From assembly GCA_018004935.1 (NCBI GenBank), contig JAGNBF010000036.1, positions 2,789 to 64,353 on the forward strand: DNA of 61,565 bases, in the 5' to 3' direction. Shown here piece by piece: positions 33,521 through 40,180 of this stretch. Position 1 is the first letter of the stretch. Each line of letters opens with the position of its first letter. The notes under the pieces were generated by a model, which saw only the letters and a list, made by a program, of their open reading frames with translations, ran no database searches and had not been told where the DNA came from. The DNA comes from Chloroflexota bacterium. Its GTDB lineage: Bacteria; Chloroflexota; Anaerolineae; Promineifilales; Promineifilaceae. The translations under genes and the position numbers were made by a program.

Positions 33521-34426
33521 TCATGGCGCCCCTTTGCCATTGGTAAAACCCGCTAACGCGGCCGCGTCCGGACTGCCCTTTTCGCTTGCCTGATTCTTGC
33601 GCCGCTCGGCCTCTAGTCGCTCCGATACCAAAAGGTCTACCAGTTCATGCAGATCAAGGTCGTCGTCCTCGATGTCATCCTCATCCCCCGCCGCAAGGGA
33701 CAACCCACGATCAAACTGGATCCCTGCCGCCCGTAACAGGGCTGGCATATTGGCCAAGGCTGTTTGCATAATTGCCTGTTGCACCTGATCGCTGGCATAC
33801 ACATTACCCAACTGCTTAATCACCGCCTGCCGGGATGATCCTTGCATCGCCCGGATCGCTCTGGCCTCATTCAGCTTGGCCCGCTCCTGGTCCAGCAAAG
33901 CGTTGAACCGTTCATCTTCCAATTGTCGCTTCTGCTCCGCTTGTTCCCTGGCCCGCCCTTGTTCCGGTTCCAGGGCGTGCACGATCACCGCTCCCAGTCC
34001 CATAATTGCCGGGGCTACCGGCAACACCCACAGCAGATAAGCCACCAGCCAGGAAGATAACCCCTGGCCTGCATTCAGTTGGCTATCGGCCACAATCGCC
34101 AGACACTCCAGAATAAAACCAATGGCATACACCGCCGCGGCCGCGATCATCTGTCTGGCTCCCTGTATCTTCCGATTCATAAACAGCAGGTACAGGCCAA
34201 ACAACACAATCCCTGTGACCACAATCCCTACAATCTGAGCGGCTTGTGCCCACCAATGATTTCCGGCATAAGCCAGCGAAGCGCTGATCCCATGCGACAT
34301 GGCATAAAGTAAAAACATCACCTTCACCAGATGGAGAAGCCAGCTCCCAATTCCCCCCACCGTCTTGCTCATGGTAGATTGCTCTTGACCGTCTACCCCG
34401 GTAAAAAATTCTTCAGGGTCAAACAT
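33521..34426 (-). CDS. Multi-pass membrane protein with acidic tail
   Basis: A 301-residue protein from MFDPEEFFTG. Four probable membrane spans at about 35-57, 62-80, 90-110 and 122-148 (GLSSWLVAYLLWVLPVAPAI), then a long charged coiled-coil region (REQAEQKRQLEDERFNALLD) and an acidic patch (AAGDEDDIEDDDLDLHELVD). Unknown function; this arrangement is typical of plasmid-borne TM plus coiled-coil proteins but I do not recognise a family. AGGAG lies 9 bp before the chosen ATG (34424-34426), so the 13 codons further upstream are not used. Two GCGGCCGC sites. Confidence 0.7.
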   Translation of the reverse strand: MFDPEEFFTGVDGQEQSTMSKTVGGIGSWLLHLVKVMFLLYAMSHGISASLAYAGNHWWAQAAQIVGIVVTGIVLFGLYLLFMNRKIQGARQMIAAAAVYAIGFILECLAIVADSQLNAGQGLSSWLVAYLLWVLPVAPAIMGLGAVIVHALEPEQGRAREQAEQKRQLEDERFNALLDQERAKLNEARAIRAMQGSSRQAVIKQLGNVYASDQVQQAIMQTALANMPALLRAAGIQFDRGLSLAAGDEDDIEDDDLDLHELVDLLVSERLEAERRKNQASEKGSPDAAALAGFTNGKGAP

Positions 34427-34868
34427 CGTGATATACTCCTGTTTGGTACTGGGGCGTGTTGTCACCGACCAAAGTCACAACACGCCTGCACTTTCCTTGA
34501 GCATGACCCGATCCTCATATCGGGTCATGCTTTTTTGTTGACCGCTCACCAGAACCTCGTCAGACTCGCGGCCGCGTCCGGCGATTGCCTCATCCCCATT
34601 GCTTTTTTTCGATAATCACCCCCAGAAAACAAACGACCCCACTGCCAACAGGTAAGCAGAGGGGTCGTTGCCCGGAAATGAAAACAGGCAACCCTATGCT
34701 TTTGGGCATCGGGTCGCCTGTTAGATACAATAAACAGCAAGCCCGCCGCCACTCACCTGGCAGATGGGTCAGGGTTACGTAAGTGGTGATGACACTTGCG
34801 TAGCCCGTCTTTTAGATAAAATATGTCGTACTAGCAAGACATATTATAGGGTGATTAAGAGAGTTTGT
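34427..34868. other. Intergenic, three hairpins
   Basis: No gene. Contains a perfect 12-bp stem with six T on the plus strand (34501-34536), an inverted pair AACGACCCC (34632-34640) and GGGGTCGTT (34661-34669), and an imperfect stem of caggcaaccctatgc and ggcatcgggtcgcctg (34685-34721). A tandem of such structures upstream of the membrane-protein gene may be a regulatory leader or a replication locus. A short duplicated tag atatgtcg/acatatta occurs near 34818-34845. Confidence 0.5.
34501..34536 (+). terminator. Orphan plus-strand terminator
   Basis: Perfect stem GCATGACCCGAT (34501-34512) and ATCGGGTCATGC (34519-34530) followed by six T. All genes for several kilobases either side are on the minus strand, so it would stop a plus-strand (antisense) transcript, or it has another role. 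Confidence 0.75.
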
Positions 34869-35072
34869 CTACCGATTGCCTTTCGCTCCCCAGCGCTTAT
34901 CCCCAGCTTTCGCGGCCGCATCCATATATACCAGTAAAGATTCCCGGCTCACCTGCCAGGCCGATCCCCACTTGCGGCCGCGTATCTCCCCCGCCCGTAT
35001 CAAACGCCGTAAGTGATCAGGGTGATACCCGCTCAACTCCGCCGCGTCCTGGGTGGTAATCCAATCTTCCAT
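34869..35072 (-). CDS. Excisionase-like HTH DNA-binding protein
   Basis: A 67-residue protein: MEDWITTQDAAELSGYHPDH then LRRLIRAGEIRGRKWGSAWQVSRESL. This is the winged-helix MerR/excisionase-family pattern (helix-turn-helix with recognition helix HPDHLRRLIRAG, then the wing KWGSAWQVS). Within an integrative element it is a plausible recombination-directionality factor for the serine integrase, although such small proteins may also be transcription regulators. Two GCGGCCGC sites near its 3' half. Good purine-rich leader (tatggaagattgg) at the start. Confidence 0.8.
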   Translation of the reverse strand: MEDWITTQDAAELSGYHPDHLRRLIRAGEIRGRKWGSAWQVSRESLLVYMDAAAKAGDKRWGAKGNR

Positions 35073-35187
35073 AGGCTCACTATTCTACCTGTGCCCCTGG
35101 CATCTGCCATGCCCACCCGTATGCAATTGTTAAGGTTAAAACGGGTGATTGCGCCTGCCCCGGTCATCAGACCGGCCAGGGGTATCC

Positions 35188-35760
35188 TCAACCCGACTGA
35201 TTGATCTGGTTTATCTGCTGATGAGCCACATTCAATTGCACCACTGGCACATTCAGCTTACGCACACGCGCCAACGTCTCACAGGCCCGCAAAAAACGCC
35301 GCTGGCTGGCATTCAATCGCTTTTCCAGAAAATCCCAACGCTTAAACTCGGTATTCTCATTCGTGGCCTGGCTATAGGCATACTCCACCAGAGACATTCT
35401 GAACCAGGCCAAAACTACCTGCTGCACCAGTAGCTGTTCTAGCAGGTTATTCGGCTCGCTTATTAACTCGGTGCCCAATTGCTCCTGGGCCATCTTATAC
35501 ATGGCTTTCAGGCCCGGCTCTAACTTAAAACCATTAACCAACTCCATAATGGCCCATTCGCTCAAATTGGCTCCATAAAGCCACAAACCTGGATGTTGGC
35601 GCAAAAAACGGGTCAAGGCCGCCACATCACGCGGCGATTTACTGTTGTTCACCTTTGCCAGAAGTGTCTCCAACTCCGCAATCTGATCCTTGTACTTGAC
35701 GAGTATGTTTTCTCTGATCACGCCGTTTTCTCCATTGCCGCTTATGGGCATAATGACCAC
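35188..35760 (-). CDS. Hypothetical helical protein of plasmid-type pair
   Basis: A 190-residue, mainly helical protein. KYKDQIAELETLLAKVNNSK is a coiled coil; ALTRFLRQHPGLWLYGANLSEWAIMELV, LEQLLVQQVVLAWFRMSLVEYAYSQA and LNASQRRFLRACETLARVRKL form the conserved helices. I recall similar proteins, often beside a small partner like the next gene, in Chloroflexota and planctomycete genomes; no function is established. The frame opens with GTG at 35760 or ATG at 35751 and overlaps the 3' end of the upstream gene by about 110-120 bp, so either start lies inside that gene. Confidence 0.65.
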   Translation of the reverse strand: MVIMPISGNGENGVIRENILVKYKDQIAELETLLAKVNNSKSPRDVAALTRFLRQHPGLWLYGANLSEWAIMELVNGFKLEPGLKAMYKMAQEQLGTELISEPNNLLEQLLVQQVVLAWFRMSLVEYAYSQATNENTEFKRWDFLEKRLNASQRRFLRACETLARVRKLNVPVVQLNVAHQQINQINQSG

Positions 35761-36004
35761 TGGTTATTAACAAGGTCGCTGTCAACAGCCGCAGCGTATG
35801 CTCCACTTCCTGAATCAGGGCAACCTGGGCTAAATCCTCACGGAGCACCCGCCGTTGGCACGCTCGTTCCTCTTTGAGCATCTCATCCAGTTCCGCCAGT
35901 TGTTTTACCTGTGGGCTTTTGCCCACATAAATACTGATCACCCGTTTACCGATCCGCCGCTTCCGGTAGTAGTACCGCTGATTTCCTCTCAATTCCCAAC
36001 CCAT
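35639..36004 (-). CDS. Hypothetical small basic protein (RYYYRK family)
   Basis: A 121-residue protein. MGWELRGNQRYYYRKRRIG then RVISIYVGKSPQVKQLAEL at the N-terminus (a compact beta unit), followed by a helix RACQRRVLREDLAQVALIQEVEHTLRLLTATLL and the basic end GHYAHKRQWRKRRDQRKH. The N- and C-terminal motifs (RYYYR and HKRxWRKRR) recur, in my memory, in many short proteins of Chloroflexota. GAGGTG lies 7 bp upstream of the ATG. Its 3' end overlaps the start of the downstream gene. Confidence 0.65.
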   Translation of the reverse strand: MGWELRGNQRYYYRKRRIGKRVISIYVGKSPQVKQLAELDEMLKEERACQRRVLREDLAQVALIQEVEHTLRLLTATLLITSGHYAHKRQWRKRRDQRKHTRQVQGSDCGVGDTSGKGEQQ

Positions 36005-36031
36005 TGTGCTACACCTCGATACATGCCCCAG

Positions 36032-37060
36032 TTATCCCTCATGGCGGGAAAACCTTGTTTGACTGTCTAACCCGGACTGAATCCATGCCCGTAGATTGCC
36101 CCCGGCCCGCCAAAAATCGGAAATGTCCTTTAATCCATCCGGCAAAGAGGGCATTAGTTCAGTCCACTTCAGCAACGTCCGCCAATCTTCCAAACCTTCG
36201 GCTCCAGCTTCGTCATTGTCCAGAGCCAGTAATAGCCGATTAAGCGGGGCAAAATATTTCTGAAAAGCGATCCCCGGTATCGTTCGGGCACTCCCCATAG
36301 TTACGACAGCCACCCCATCCGGCAAGAAACGGGCTAAGAGCATCGCATCAAACTCTCCTTCAGTGACAATAGCCGTATGGACTCCTAGCAACGTGTTGGC
36401 CCGGAAAAGGGCTTTAAGTCGGCTTCCTGAGACTGCCTGGTATTTCCCCAGGTCGCGGCCGCGTTGCCGGGCTTTGGCCGTTGTTCTAACCTGGGCATAC
36501 CACAGTTGTCCCTCAACCATGGCCGGGATAGTGATGCCCGGTGCCATCCAATACTTTCCTTCAATCTGCCGCCATTCGGGGTTAAACCCCAGCATATGAT
36601 TAAATATGATGTCAGGCGTCAGACCCCGTTTCTCAATCAAATAGTTGTACACCGCGGCCGCGGCCGTCGTTTTCCCTTGCAAATAATAGGCAGCATCCGC
36701 GCAAGCTAATAACACGGGTGTCTGCCAATCCTCATCGGGGGGACAATCAAGCGGTTGCGGCCGCGTTTCCTCTATTGGTCTCACTATCGGCAAACTCATC
36801 TTTCCCTCTCCTAAAACGCCCAAAGCTCCGACAAAATCCAACCCGTGTAACTTCATCACCAAAGCAATCCCATCTTGATACTTTCCTGGTGAACAGTGGC
36901 GACATATCCATAAATCGCCATCATCCGTGTGTTTAATCGTGAACCGGTCATCACCCCCGCAAAACGGACAGGGACCTATGTGATAACGCCCTTTTTGTTT
37001 GAGACTAACCCCGGCCAAAGCCACCAGATCAATCGTTGTCATTAATCTTTGCAAATCCAT
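36032..37060 (-). CDS. DNA primase-like protein (CHC2 zinc finger, Toprim)
   Basis: A 342-residue primase-like protein. An N-terminal CHC2-type zinc finger (GPCPFCGGDDRFTIKHTDDGDLWICRHC, about 29-56), a middle region, and a Toprim domain (HTAIVTEGEFDAMLLARFLPDGVAVVTMGS about 230-260, then LLLALDNDEAG about 276-286, the conserved E and D-x-D). It would make RNA primers for element replication. GAGGTAG precedes the ATG. Together with the RepA-like ATPase it forms a replication unit; a 23-bp inverted repeat lies between the two genes. Confidence 0.88.
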   Translation of the reverse strand: MDLQRLMTTIDLVALAGVSLKQKGRYHIGPCPFCGGDDRFTIKHTDDGDLWICRHCSPGKYQDGIALVMKLHGLDFVGALGVLGEGKMSLPIVRPIEETRPQPLDCPPDEDWQTPVLLACADAAYYLQGKTTAAAAVYNYLIEKRGLTPDIIFNHMLGFNPEWRQIEGKYWMAPGITIPAMVEGQLWYAQVRTTAKARQRGRDLGKYQAVSGSRLKALFRANTLLGVHTAIVTEGEFDAMLLARFLPDGVAVVTMGSARTIPGIAFQKYFAPLNRLLLALDNDEAGAEGLEDWRTLLKWTELMPSLPDGLKDISDFWRAGGNLRAWIQSGLDSQTRFSRHEG

Positions 37061-37080
37061 AAGAGTGCTACCTCATCTGG

Positions 37081-37143
37081 GTTGATTTAATTGATTTGAT
37101 TGACTTGTTACAGGAACAAATCAATCAAATCAATCAAATCAAC
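37081..37143. repeat. 23-bp inverted repeat of ttgatttgat units
   Basis: Arms 37081-37103 (begins gttgatttaattgatttga) and 37121-37143 pair at 22 of 23 positions around a 17-nt loop cttgttacaggaacaaa that can itself pair. Built from tandem aatcaatc heptamer-like units. It fills the gap between the repA-like stop (37144) and the primase start (37060). No T run follows, so an origin/iteron or RNA-processing role is as likely as termination. Confidence 0.75.
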
Positions 37144-38235
37144 TTAACTTTGACTGGCTTGTGTACCTAAATACCAGATTGAAACAGGTTTCTTTGAGTG
37201 TTCTTTGTTCTGTTTCCTTCCATGAACTAAACCTCGCGTTTGGGCCAGGTTTAATTGTTGGTTGATCGTCTGTTTAGTCTTGCCTGTTGCTTCGGCCAAC
37301 TCTTCTACTGTCAGCCCTTCCCCATGTGTTTCAATAGCTAACACAATTTCCCGTCCTGCCCGGATATTCTGAATTTCCTGGCTATCGCCCAAACTTTCCC
37401 AACCCACCCCATTTGCTACTTGTCGGATGGTCATATCTGATACATCAACATCCCGGCTTTCTAGATGCAAAATAGCCTCTTTTTCCGTCTGTTTCCGCTC
37501 CAGCAACATCCCCACATCGTAAGCTCCACGAATTGCCGAAGCTCCACGCAAGAGATCAAATATATTCTCTGAATTTCCTTTGCCCGTGTGATGTACCAAC
37601 ACAATAGCCGTATCTGTCTCATGGGCGATCCGGGCTATTTCGTTCACAATTGCGCCCATCGCGGCATTATCGTTTTCGTTCATGCGGCCGCTTAAAGTCG
37701 CAATCAGGGTGTCAATAATCACCAGATCAAACTGTTCGGCATAGGCTTCAATCTGGGCCAACCCTGGCCCTGGCTGACCGTTCTCCCCATCAAACCGTGG
37801 TAATTGGAAAACTACTTCTGCTTGTTGCGGTTGCCACTTCAGAATCTTGCCCCGTTGATTAATGCGCCGTTTTCCATCTTCTAGAACTATCAGCAGGACG
37901 CGGCCGCGTTGTGTTGACCGCCCCAAAAACGGTTCACCCAGGTCTATCGCCTTAGCGAGTTGTAAAACCAGCCACGACTTGCCGCTCTTAGCCCGTCCCC
38001 CCAACATGACAAAATGCCCTTTGGCAATAATGCCGTCTACCAGAAAATCAAGGGGAGCAAACTCCTTCTGTAAAAGTTCCGCCAGGGTTAAGGAACGCAA
38101 CGGAGCGATGCCCTTGTTATCAGGGGATAGGGTCGCGGCCGCGTGTGTGCCATTTCGTGATATGGCGACATGAGCCAATGCTTTCTGTCTTAGCTCCGGC
38201 GAAAGAGCGGCAAAGATTCTTTCATCCGCGTTCAT
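37144..38235 (-). CDS. RepA-like AAA ATPase (replicative helicase type)
   Basis: A 363-residue RecA-fold protein of the RepA/AAA_25 type. Walker A GGRAKSGKSWLVLQLA (about 78-93), Walker B FDLVIIDTLIATLSGR (about 174-189), sensor region TAIVLVHHTGKGNS (about 215-228), and a winged-helix C-terminus LTVEELAEATGKTKQTINQQLNLAQTRGLV (about 300-329). Plasmid RepA proteins of this class are hexameric helicases acting at the origin. The start ATG overlaps the stop of the small upstream gene (ATGA), so the two are translationally coupled. Several GCGGCCGC sites. Confidence 0.87.
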   Translation of the reverse strand: MNADERIFAALSPELRQKALAHVAISRNGTHAAATLSPDNKGIAPLRSLTLAELLQKEFAPLDFLVDGIIAKGHFVMLGGRAKSGKSWLVLQLAKAIDLGEPFLGRSTQRGRVLLIVLEDGKRRINQRGKILKWQPQQAEVVFQLPRFDGENGQPGPGLAQIEAYAEQFDLVIIDTLIATLSGRMNENDNAAMGAIVNEIARIAHETDTAIVLVHHTGKGNSENIFDLLRGASAIRGAYDVGMLLERKQTEKEAILHLESRDVDVSDMTIRQVANGVGWESLGDSQEIQNIRAGREIVLAIETHGEGLTVEELAEATGKTKQTINQQLNLAQTRGLVHGRKQNKEHSKKPVSIWYLGTQASQS

Positions 38236-38408
38236 TCCTCGCCCCTCTCTTTCACATCCACTGCCACCAGGTGGGGTTTTGCCTCTGCCTGTTCTGCCTC
38301 AGCTTCCTGCGCGGCCGCAGCCTTCTTTTTCCTGTCCGCGGCCGCGAGCAATATCCGGTAAACTCTCGCCAAAATGATCGCTTCCGGGTCTGGTTCATAC
38401 CTGGTCAT
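38232..38408 (-). CDS. 58-residue protein upstream of repA
   Basis: Small ORF below the usual length cut-off: begins MTRYEPDPEAIILARVYRIL, then Ala- and Glu-rich (AAADRKKKAAAAQEAEAE), ends DVKERGEE. GGGGGA lies just before its ATG, its start overlaps the stop of the 76-residue gene upstream by 14 bp, and its stop overlaps the repA-like ATG (ATGA). The coupled chain supports it as a real gene. Function unknown; two GCGGCCGC sites are read as Ala runs. Confidence 0.65.
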   Translation of the reverse strand: MTRYEPDPEAIILARVYRILLAAADRKKKAAAAQEAEAEQAEAKPHLVAVDVKERGEE

Positions 38409-38625
38409 GGCTTCCCCCTTGCGGTGTCGTGGCCGCGTTTCCTATTTCTTGTTCTAATGACTCAGCCTCTAACGCGGCCGCGTCTGCCTGCAAATAACCT
38501 GCTGTCTCTAACCCCTGACGGATTAACAAAGCAGCTTGTTGACGAGGGTGACGTTTGTGTTGTTGAGCAAACAATGTCAAAGCTTTTCTTTCATCTTCAA
38601 GCAAAGTTACAGCGATCCATGTCAT
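38395..38625 (-). CDS. Small ribbon-helix-helix-like protein
   Basis: A 76-residue protein: MTWIAVTLLEDERKALTLFA followed by QQHKRHPRQQAALLIRQGLE and an Ala/Glu-rich tail. The strand (WIAVTLLEDE) plus two helices are compatible with an Arc/CopG-type dimer that could repress the replication operon; this is inference. AAGGTG stands 8 bp before the ATG. First gene of a coupled series: this gene, the 58-residue gene, repA-like, then the primase. Confidence 0.6.
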   Translation of the reverse strand: MTWIAVTLLEDERKALTLFAQQHKRHPRQQAALLIRQGLETAGYLQADAAALEAESLEQEIGNAATTPQGGSHDQV

Positions 38626-38735
38626 GGTAATGCACCTTAAAACAAAAACGGGTTACTCTCTAGGAAAGAGTAACCCGTTCTCAATTCTATTAACAGGCAT
38701 TTTTGGTGCAGATTAGGTGCAGGCTTAGTACATGA

Positions 38736-39647
38736 TTATTGAAGCGGATGTAACCCCTTCTCTTTCATAAATTTAACGTCAGCCTTAATTGTCCTAGTCT
38801 CTACCCCTGTGATTTCAGCTATTTCATCCTGTGTTTTTCCATCTAGAATAAGTTGCTTCATGGATATCAATCGGGTCAATCGCTTTGGATGGACCCCTAA
38901 ACGTTTCGCCTGAATAGCTAAAGGTTGTTCGTTTATTGCGGCCGCGCTCACAACTCCCTCGCGTTCTCTGACTCCAAATCCAGATTCGCGCATTTTGCTT
39001 TCAATATCCTCTGCAAGTTGACGCACTTGGTCGAAATACCTCTCCTGACCTTGAAGCAAGTAAAAATTAATTGACAAATTAGGCAGATTCAGCACCTCTA
39101 CATATCCAATTTGCGAAGTTTTATATACCAGATCAATGATGGCTCTGGCCTGCACATCAAAACTTTCACCCCCCAATGAGTTTTTCACTGCTTCTCTCGC
39201 AAGTTCTTCATCTCCATGAAACAACAACATATACCAGTAATAGTCAGTGATATATGGAACGCGATCAAGATGACAAATGGGGCTATGTAGGCTATTAAAA
39301 AATCTTTTGAAAAGTAGTTCAATTTGCTCAATCTTCCCTTGTCCCACTTCAATTTGAGTAACCTGTATATCTAATTCTGAGTGAGTCGAGTTCCAATAGC
39401 TTTGCCACTCCATTGCCCGAAGCCTGTCAGATTCTCTGCCAAAATCCTCATAATGTTTAGCAATTTTCAAGTAATCCGACGGGTCAAGTACACTGCTCAT
39501 TGGATCAGGTACTATTGGCGGATAACCCGGGGGCGAAGAGCGAAAATATTCTTCTTTTTGTGCTTGACTGCCCCCAGTTGGATTTGTGAAGTATTCTGGT
39601 TCGTGTGTGTATTCGTCCTCTTCCTGTTCGTCATTCCCGTTAGCCAT
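38736..39647 (-). CDS. Putative HTH-domain regulator
   Basis: A 303-residue protein starting MANGNDEQEEDEY. The N-terminal 60 residues are acidic and disordered. The middle is helical without a recognised fold. The C-terminus holds two helix-turn-helix-like segments: AIQAKRLGVHPKRLTRLISM (about 248-267) and DEIAEITGVETRTIKADVKF (about 277-296). A DNA-binding regulatory or replication-control role is inferred. The start at 39647 is preferred because AGG lies about 8 bp upstream; the longer frame to 39779 runs through a family D repeat and is not coding. Confidence 0.65.
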   Translation of the reverse strand: MANGNDEQEEDEYTHEPEYFTNPTGGSQAQKEEYFRSSPPGYPPIVPDPMSSVLDPSDYLKIAKHYEDFGRESDRLRAMEWQSYWNSTHSELDIQVTQIEVGQGKIEQIELLFKRFFNSLHSPICHLDRVPYITDYYWYMLLFHGDEELAREAVKNSLGGESFDVQARAIIDLVYKTSQIGYVEVLNLPNLSINFYLLQGQERYFDQVRQLAEDIESKMRESGFGVREREGVVSAAAINEQPLAIQAKRLGVHPKRLTRLISMKQLILDGKTQDEIAEITGVETRTIKADVKFMKEKGLHPLQ

Positions 39648-39667
39648 AACCATTACCTGCCTGTAGA

Positions 39668-39768
39668 GTATCTTCTCAATAAAGTACGGCGACGTTGGTT
39701 GAGCCTGTCGAAACCAACGGCCTTCGACAGGCTCAGGCCACGTTTTCCCCGAAATATTGAGAAGATAC
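39668..39768. mobile_element. MITE family D, intact, 101 bp
   Basis: Inverted ends GTATCTTCTCAATA (39668-39681) and TATTGAGAAGATAC (39755-39768), inner pair gagcctgtcgaaacc and cgacaggctcagg. TGTAGA occurs directly outside both ends (39662-39667 and 39769-39774), a 6-bp duplication. It is the undisturbed reference for the interrupted copy at 11128-11394, and shows that the host's small repeats have also entered the integrated element. Confidence 0.88.
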
Positions 39769-39820
39769 TGTAGAAACAAAAAAAGCCGCTAACATTAAAT
39801 GTCAGCGGCCGCAACCCTGC

Positions 39821-39896
39821 TATAATTGCCTCGTTAGCCGCTCACATCGGTTAACCATACCCCAGGATGACTGCACATCGCTGGGGTGTTTTTTAT
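39821..39896 (+). ncRNA. Candidate small RNA unit (promoter to terminator)
   Basis: A perfect -10 box TATAAT (39821-39826; -35 not convincing) is followed after about 32 bp by a strong terminator: ACCCCAG (39859-39865), inner pair GATG/CATC, CTGGGGT (39881-39887) and six T. A transcript of about 60 nt would result. No ORF fits. It lies between the HTH regulator and hsdR; the terminator could also isolate hsdR from read-through. Confidence 0.4.
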
Positions 39897-39973
39897 TCTG
39901 TTTCCAACACAATCATACTCAGCTTTGACAGGGTGCCAACTTCTAGATACGGCAAAGGAAACACGGACGGTAT

Positions 39974-40083
39974 GCGGCCGCGAAAGGTTGACGATGGGAG
40001 TTGTTGTTGTATACTGCCCAACACCTTGTAAGTTTTGCCAAGCAGTTCCCAGTGAAAAGAAAATAATAGTAGTTTGTGGCCGC
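39974..40083 (+). promoter_or_regulatory. Promoter-bearing boundary repeat upstream of hsdR
   Basis: GCGGCCGC (39974-39981), -35 TTGACG (39988-39993), 16-bp spacer, -10 TATACT (40010-40015), then TGCCC and a ttgtaagttttgcc tail. The same arrangement, with the same spacer, is at 48410-48525 and its tail at 46111-46172. Probably the promoter of hsdRMS; the long 5' leader to 40181 has no other gene. Confidence 0.7.
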
Positions 40084-40180
40084 AGGTTTGGTGTTGGCAG
40101 AAGGCCGACTTCAGCAAATTGTAAGTCAACTGCGAACGATTACCCAACATGCCTATTTAGGATTCGCAAAGGGATATCTC

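Noticed and set aside
39648-39779. Longer N-terminus for the HTH regulator
   Set aside because: It reads through a MITE with recognisable ends; the inner start has a ribosome-binding site.
40076-40180. hsdR starting at 40076
   Set aside because: The upstream part lies in a repeat shared with 48410-48525 and has no start signal; the ATG at 40181 does.
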